DNA from: an uncultured Flavobacteriales bacterium
Lineage (GTDB): Bacteria; Bacteroidota; Bacteroidia; Flavobacteriales_D; Crocinitomicaceae
Direction: 5' to 3'
NCBI GenBank assembly: GCA_903879765.1
Contig: CAIRMS010000252.1
Location: 1 to 7,493 of the forward strand
DNA: 7,493 bases
Shown here one piece after another: positions 6,095-7,493 of the stretch (position 1 is the first letter of the stretch; every line of letters begins with the position of its first letter). The notes under the pieces are model-generated. The model was not told the origin of the DNA. It saw only the letters and a list, made by a program, of their open reading frames with translations, and ran no database searches. A program made the translations under genes and the position numbers.

Positions 6095-6693
6095 TGACTG
6101 TTTTTCCAACAGCATACTTTCCTTCCATTGATTACCTGCACGCTTTTGCCTTAGCAAAGGATGCGCGAATTGAGATGCATGAACATTTTCAAAAGCAAAC
6201 GATTCGTACGCGCTGTGAAATACTTACGGCAAATGGAATTTTACGTTTGAGCATTCCAACATTGCACGAAAGTGGACGAAAAATCCCAATAAGCGAGCTT
6301 AAGATCGATCATTCTGGAACATGGAAAAACGATCACTGGCGCGCAATCACAAGTGCTTATGCGCTTGCACCCTATTTTGAAGATTATGCCATAGAAATAA
6401 AAGAAATCATCTTCGCTAATGACACCTTTTTATGGGAAAAAAATGAGCGTTGTTTGAGACTAATCGAAGACGTTTTAGACCATAAATTAGCGATTAACTA
6501 TACTGATTCGTACATTGGGATAAGTGGTAACCCATCGAAAAACGCTTATTTACAAAATGAAAATTGGGAAAAAAGCAGCTATCAACAAGTCTTTTCTTAC
6601 GATAAGGAATTCTCTCCGAATTTATCCATGATTGACCTGCTATTCAATGAAGGTCCCTTTTGTAGAAAGTGGATTTTAGCGACCGAAAATTAA
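6094..6693 (+). CDS. WbqC-like family protein
   Basis: The protein is 199 aa and belongs to the WbqC-like family, named after a gene in an O-antigen locus. Its biochemical activity is not established to my knowledge. Family features seen are TAYFPSIDYLHAF (6-18), EMHEHFQKQTIRTRCEI (27-43) with conserved Glu, Lys-Gln and Arg residues, the LRLSIPT strand (50-56), WKNDHWRAITSAY (77-89) followed by PYFEDY (93-98), and the C-terminal NLSMIDLLFNEGP (176-188). No signal peptide or membrane segment is visible, so it is probably cytoplasmic. The start ATG shares one base with the lepB stop (TAATG), implying translational coupling and making it the last gene of the cluster. Its final 18 bases overlap the convergent beta-propeller gene, and no terminator is visible after it. 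Confidence 0.88.
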   Translation: MTVFPTAYFPSIDYLHAFALAKDARIEMHEHFQKQTIRTRCEILTANGILRLSIPTLHESGRKIPISELKIDHSGTWKNDHWRAITSAYALAPYFEDYAIEIKEIIFANDTFLWEKNERCLRLIEDVLDHKLAINYTDSYIGISGNPSKNAYLQNENWEKSSYQQVFSYDKEFSPNLSMIDLLFNEGPFCRKWILATEN

Positions 6694-7493
6694 TCCGTGG
6701 CCTGCTTTCGATTGGAACAATTTATTCCATTTCACTTGGATCACTGTTGGATTCATCATGTTTCCGTCGGTGATCACTAAATCTCCGTTCTTTTTGAAGG
6801 TCATCGCAGATGGATTTGAAAACGTTGTTTTATCCAACGATGTAAAGTTGACAATTTCACCAAATTGATTGAAAACAACAAGCGAATGATCTCCGCGAGA
6901 TAAGACGTAAATTTCATTTGTTTTTGGATGAACGGCGATAGCAGATGGTGTAAAATTCATTGATTCCAATGTGTCATCAATGATGCTTAAATCCGAATGA
7001 GGTGCAATTAACTTATTTTGTATCGCAAAAGCTTCAATATCTTCCCCTGAAATTGAGAATAGTGGTTGAGCGTTTAATTTCTGCTGATTTAAATTGTATG
7101 CATAGACAGAACTACTGCTATACCCCTCTGTTCGTTCTTCATTTGAGGTCATCAAAAAGAGGCGATGAGATTCCTGGTGAATACACACACTTGTCGCTTC
7201 AAATTGCTCGTTGTCCAAATTTAACGTTTTCAAAGAAGCTTCGTCGTAAGGTGAATAGAGGAAATGAATGTGTTTTGCGTCATCAACCAATAACAAGGTC
7301 GAGTCCATCGTTGAAATGTTGCAGATTTTCGCCCCAAGATCCCAAGATAGAAATGGTGAAACACTATTTGCAACCATGTCATACATGAAAAGCGAACCAT
7401 TCTTGCCATCCAAACCGATTAAATGCGTTGAATCAAACAATGTAACATCTGAAAATGGTTGAATCCCCATTGGAAGTGTTTGAACAGAATTCG
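6676..7493 (-). CDS. SdiA-regulated-like beta-propeller protein, 5' partial
   Basis: About 271 residues lie in the window and the frame is open at the right edge, so the N-terminus is missing. A Met at base 7470 could serve as a start, but the seven preceding in-window codons (NSVQTLP) continue the same repeat-like sequence without a stop, so it is probably internal. Counting from that Met, there are short beta-strand repeats with turns: LFDSTHLIGLDGKNGSLFMY (11-30), SVCIHQESHRLFLMT (94-108), PSAIAVHPKTNEIYVLSRGD (175-194) then SLVVFNQFGEI (196-206), and NPSAMTFKKNGDLVITDG (219-236). This pattern resembles the SdiA-regulated family and NHL/SMP-type propellers. The PEG often present in the last blade is PSA here, so an acidic metal-site residue may be absent. 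The substrate and role are unknown. It converges on and overlaps wbqC by 18 nt. Confidence 0.65.
   Translation of the reverse strand, partial: NSVQTLPMGIQPFSDVTLFDSTHLIGLDGKNGSLFMYDMVANSVSPFLSWDLGAKICNISTMDSTLLLVDDAKHIHFLYSPYDEASLKTLNLDNEQFEATSVCIHQESHRLFLMTSNEERTEGYSSSSVYAYNLNQQKLNAQPLFSISGEDIEAFAIQNKLIAPHSDLSIIDDTLESMNFTPSAIAVHPKTNEIYVLSRGDHSLVVFNQFGEIVNFTSLDKTTFSNPSAMTFKKNGDLVITDGNMMNPTVIQVKWNKLFQSKAGHGLIFGR

Noticed and set aside
7002..7388. A 128-codon plus-strand open frame antisense to the beta-propeller gene
   Set aside because: The opposite strand has coherent propeller repeats, while this frame gives a low-sense Cys/Arg-rich sequence without family features.

Overview
The window looks like chromosomal core DNA from a member of the Bacteroidota, most likely order Flavobacteriales, possibly close to Crocinitomicaceae/Fluviicola. 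That placement is inferred from protein character and was not tested by a search. Supporting signs are: a DUF5683 protein, a long Bacteroidota-type signal peptidase I with an extra N-terminal membrane domain, a WbqC-family protein, moderately low GC, start codons without Shine-Dalgarno sequences, and promoter-like TAnnTTTG boxes instead of sigma70 TATAAT.

Layout. On the minus strand, bases 67-1050 hold rplS (ribosomal protein L19) with a strong terminator and a recognisable promoter and leader hairpin. Upstream of it is a small FHA-domain protein with a C-terminal membrane anchor. A divergent intergenic region (1051-1233) separates these from a compact plus-strand cluster: parA, parB, a DUF5683 gene, dapB, lepB and a wbqC-like gene (1234-6693). 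The parA/parB junction overlaps by 11 nt, parB/DUF5683 and lepB/wbqC overlap by 1 nt (TAATG), dapB/lepB is separated by 7 nt and DUF5683/dapB by 24 nt. At the right edge, a minus-strand SdiA-regulated-like beta-propeller gene converges on wbqC with an 18-nt overlap and runs off the window, so its 5' end is missing.

How the genes relate. ParA and ParB are the chromosome partitioning ATPase and CTPase/DNA clamp. DapB supplies diaminopimelate and lysine for the cell wall and protein. LepB cleaves signal peptides of exported proteins. DUF5683 is a predicted exported or membrane protein of unknown role that is translationally coupled to parB. The cluster mixes segregation, envelope precursor synthesis and secretion, as an old co-expressed growth operon might.

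I see no mobile elements, CRISPR arrays, tRNAs or rRNAs, and no gene-free stretch longer than about 185 bases. I find no clearly new multi-gene system. The points most worth a second look are the FHA protein that has lost its phosphopeptide-binding residues, a ParA lacking one of the two arginines known to bind DNA in Soj, the charged insertion in LepB, and several candidate regulatory sites.
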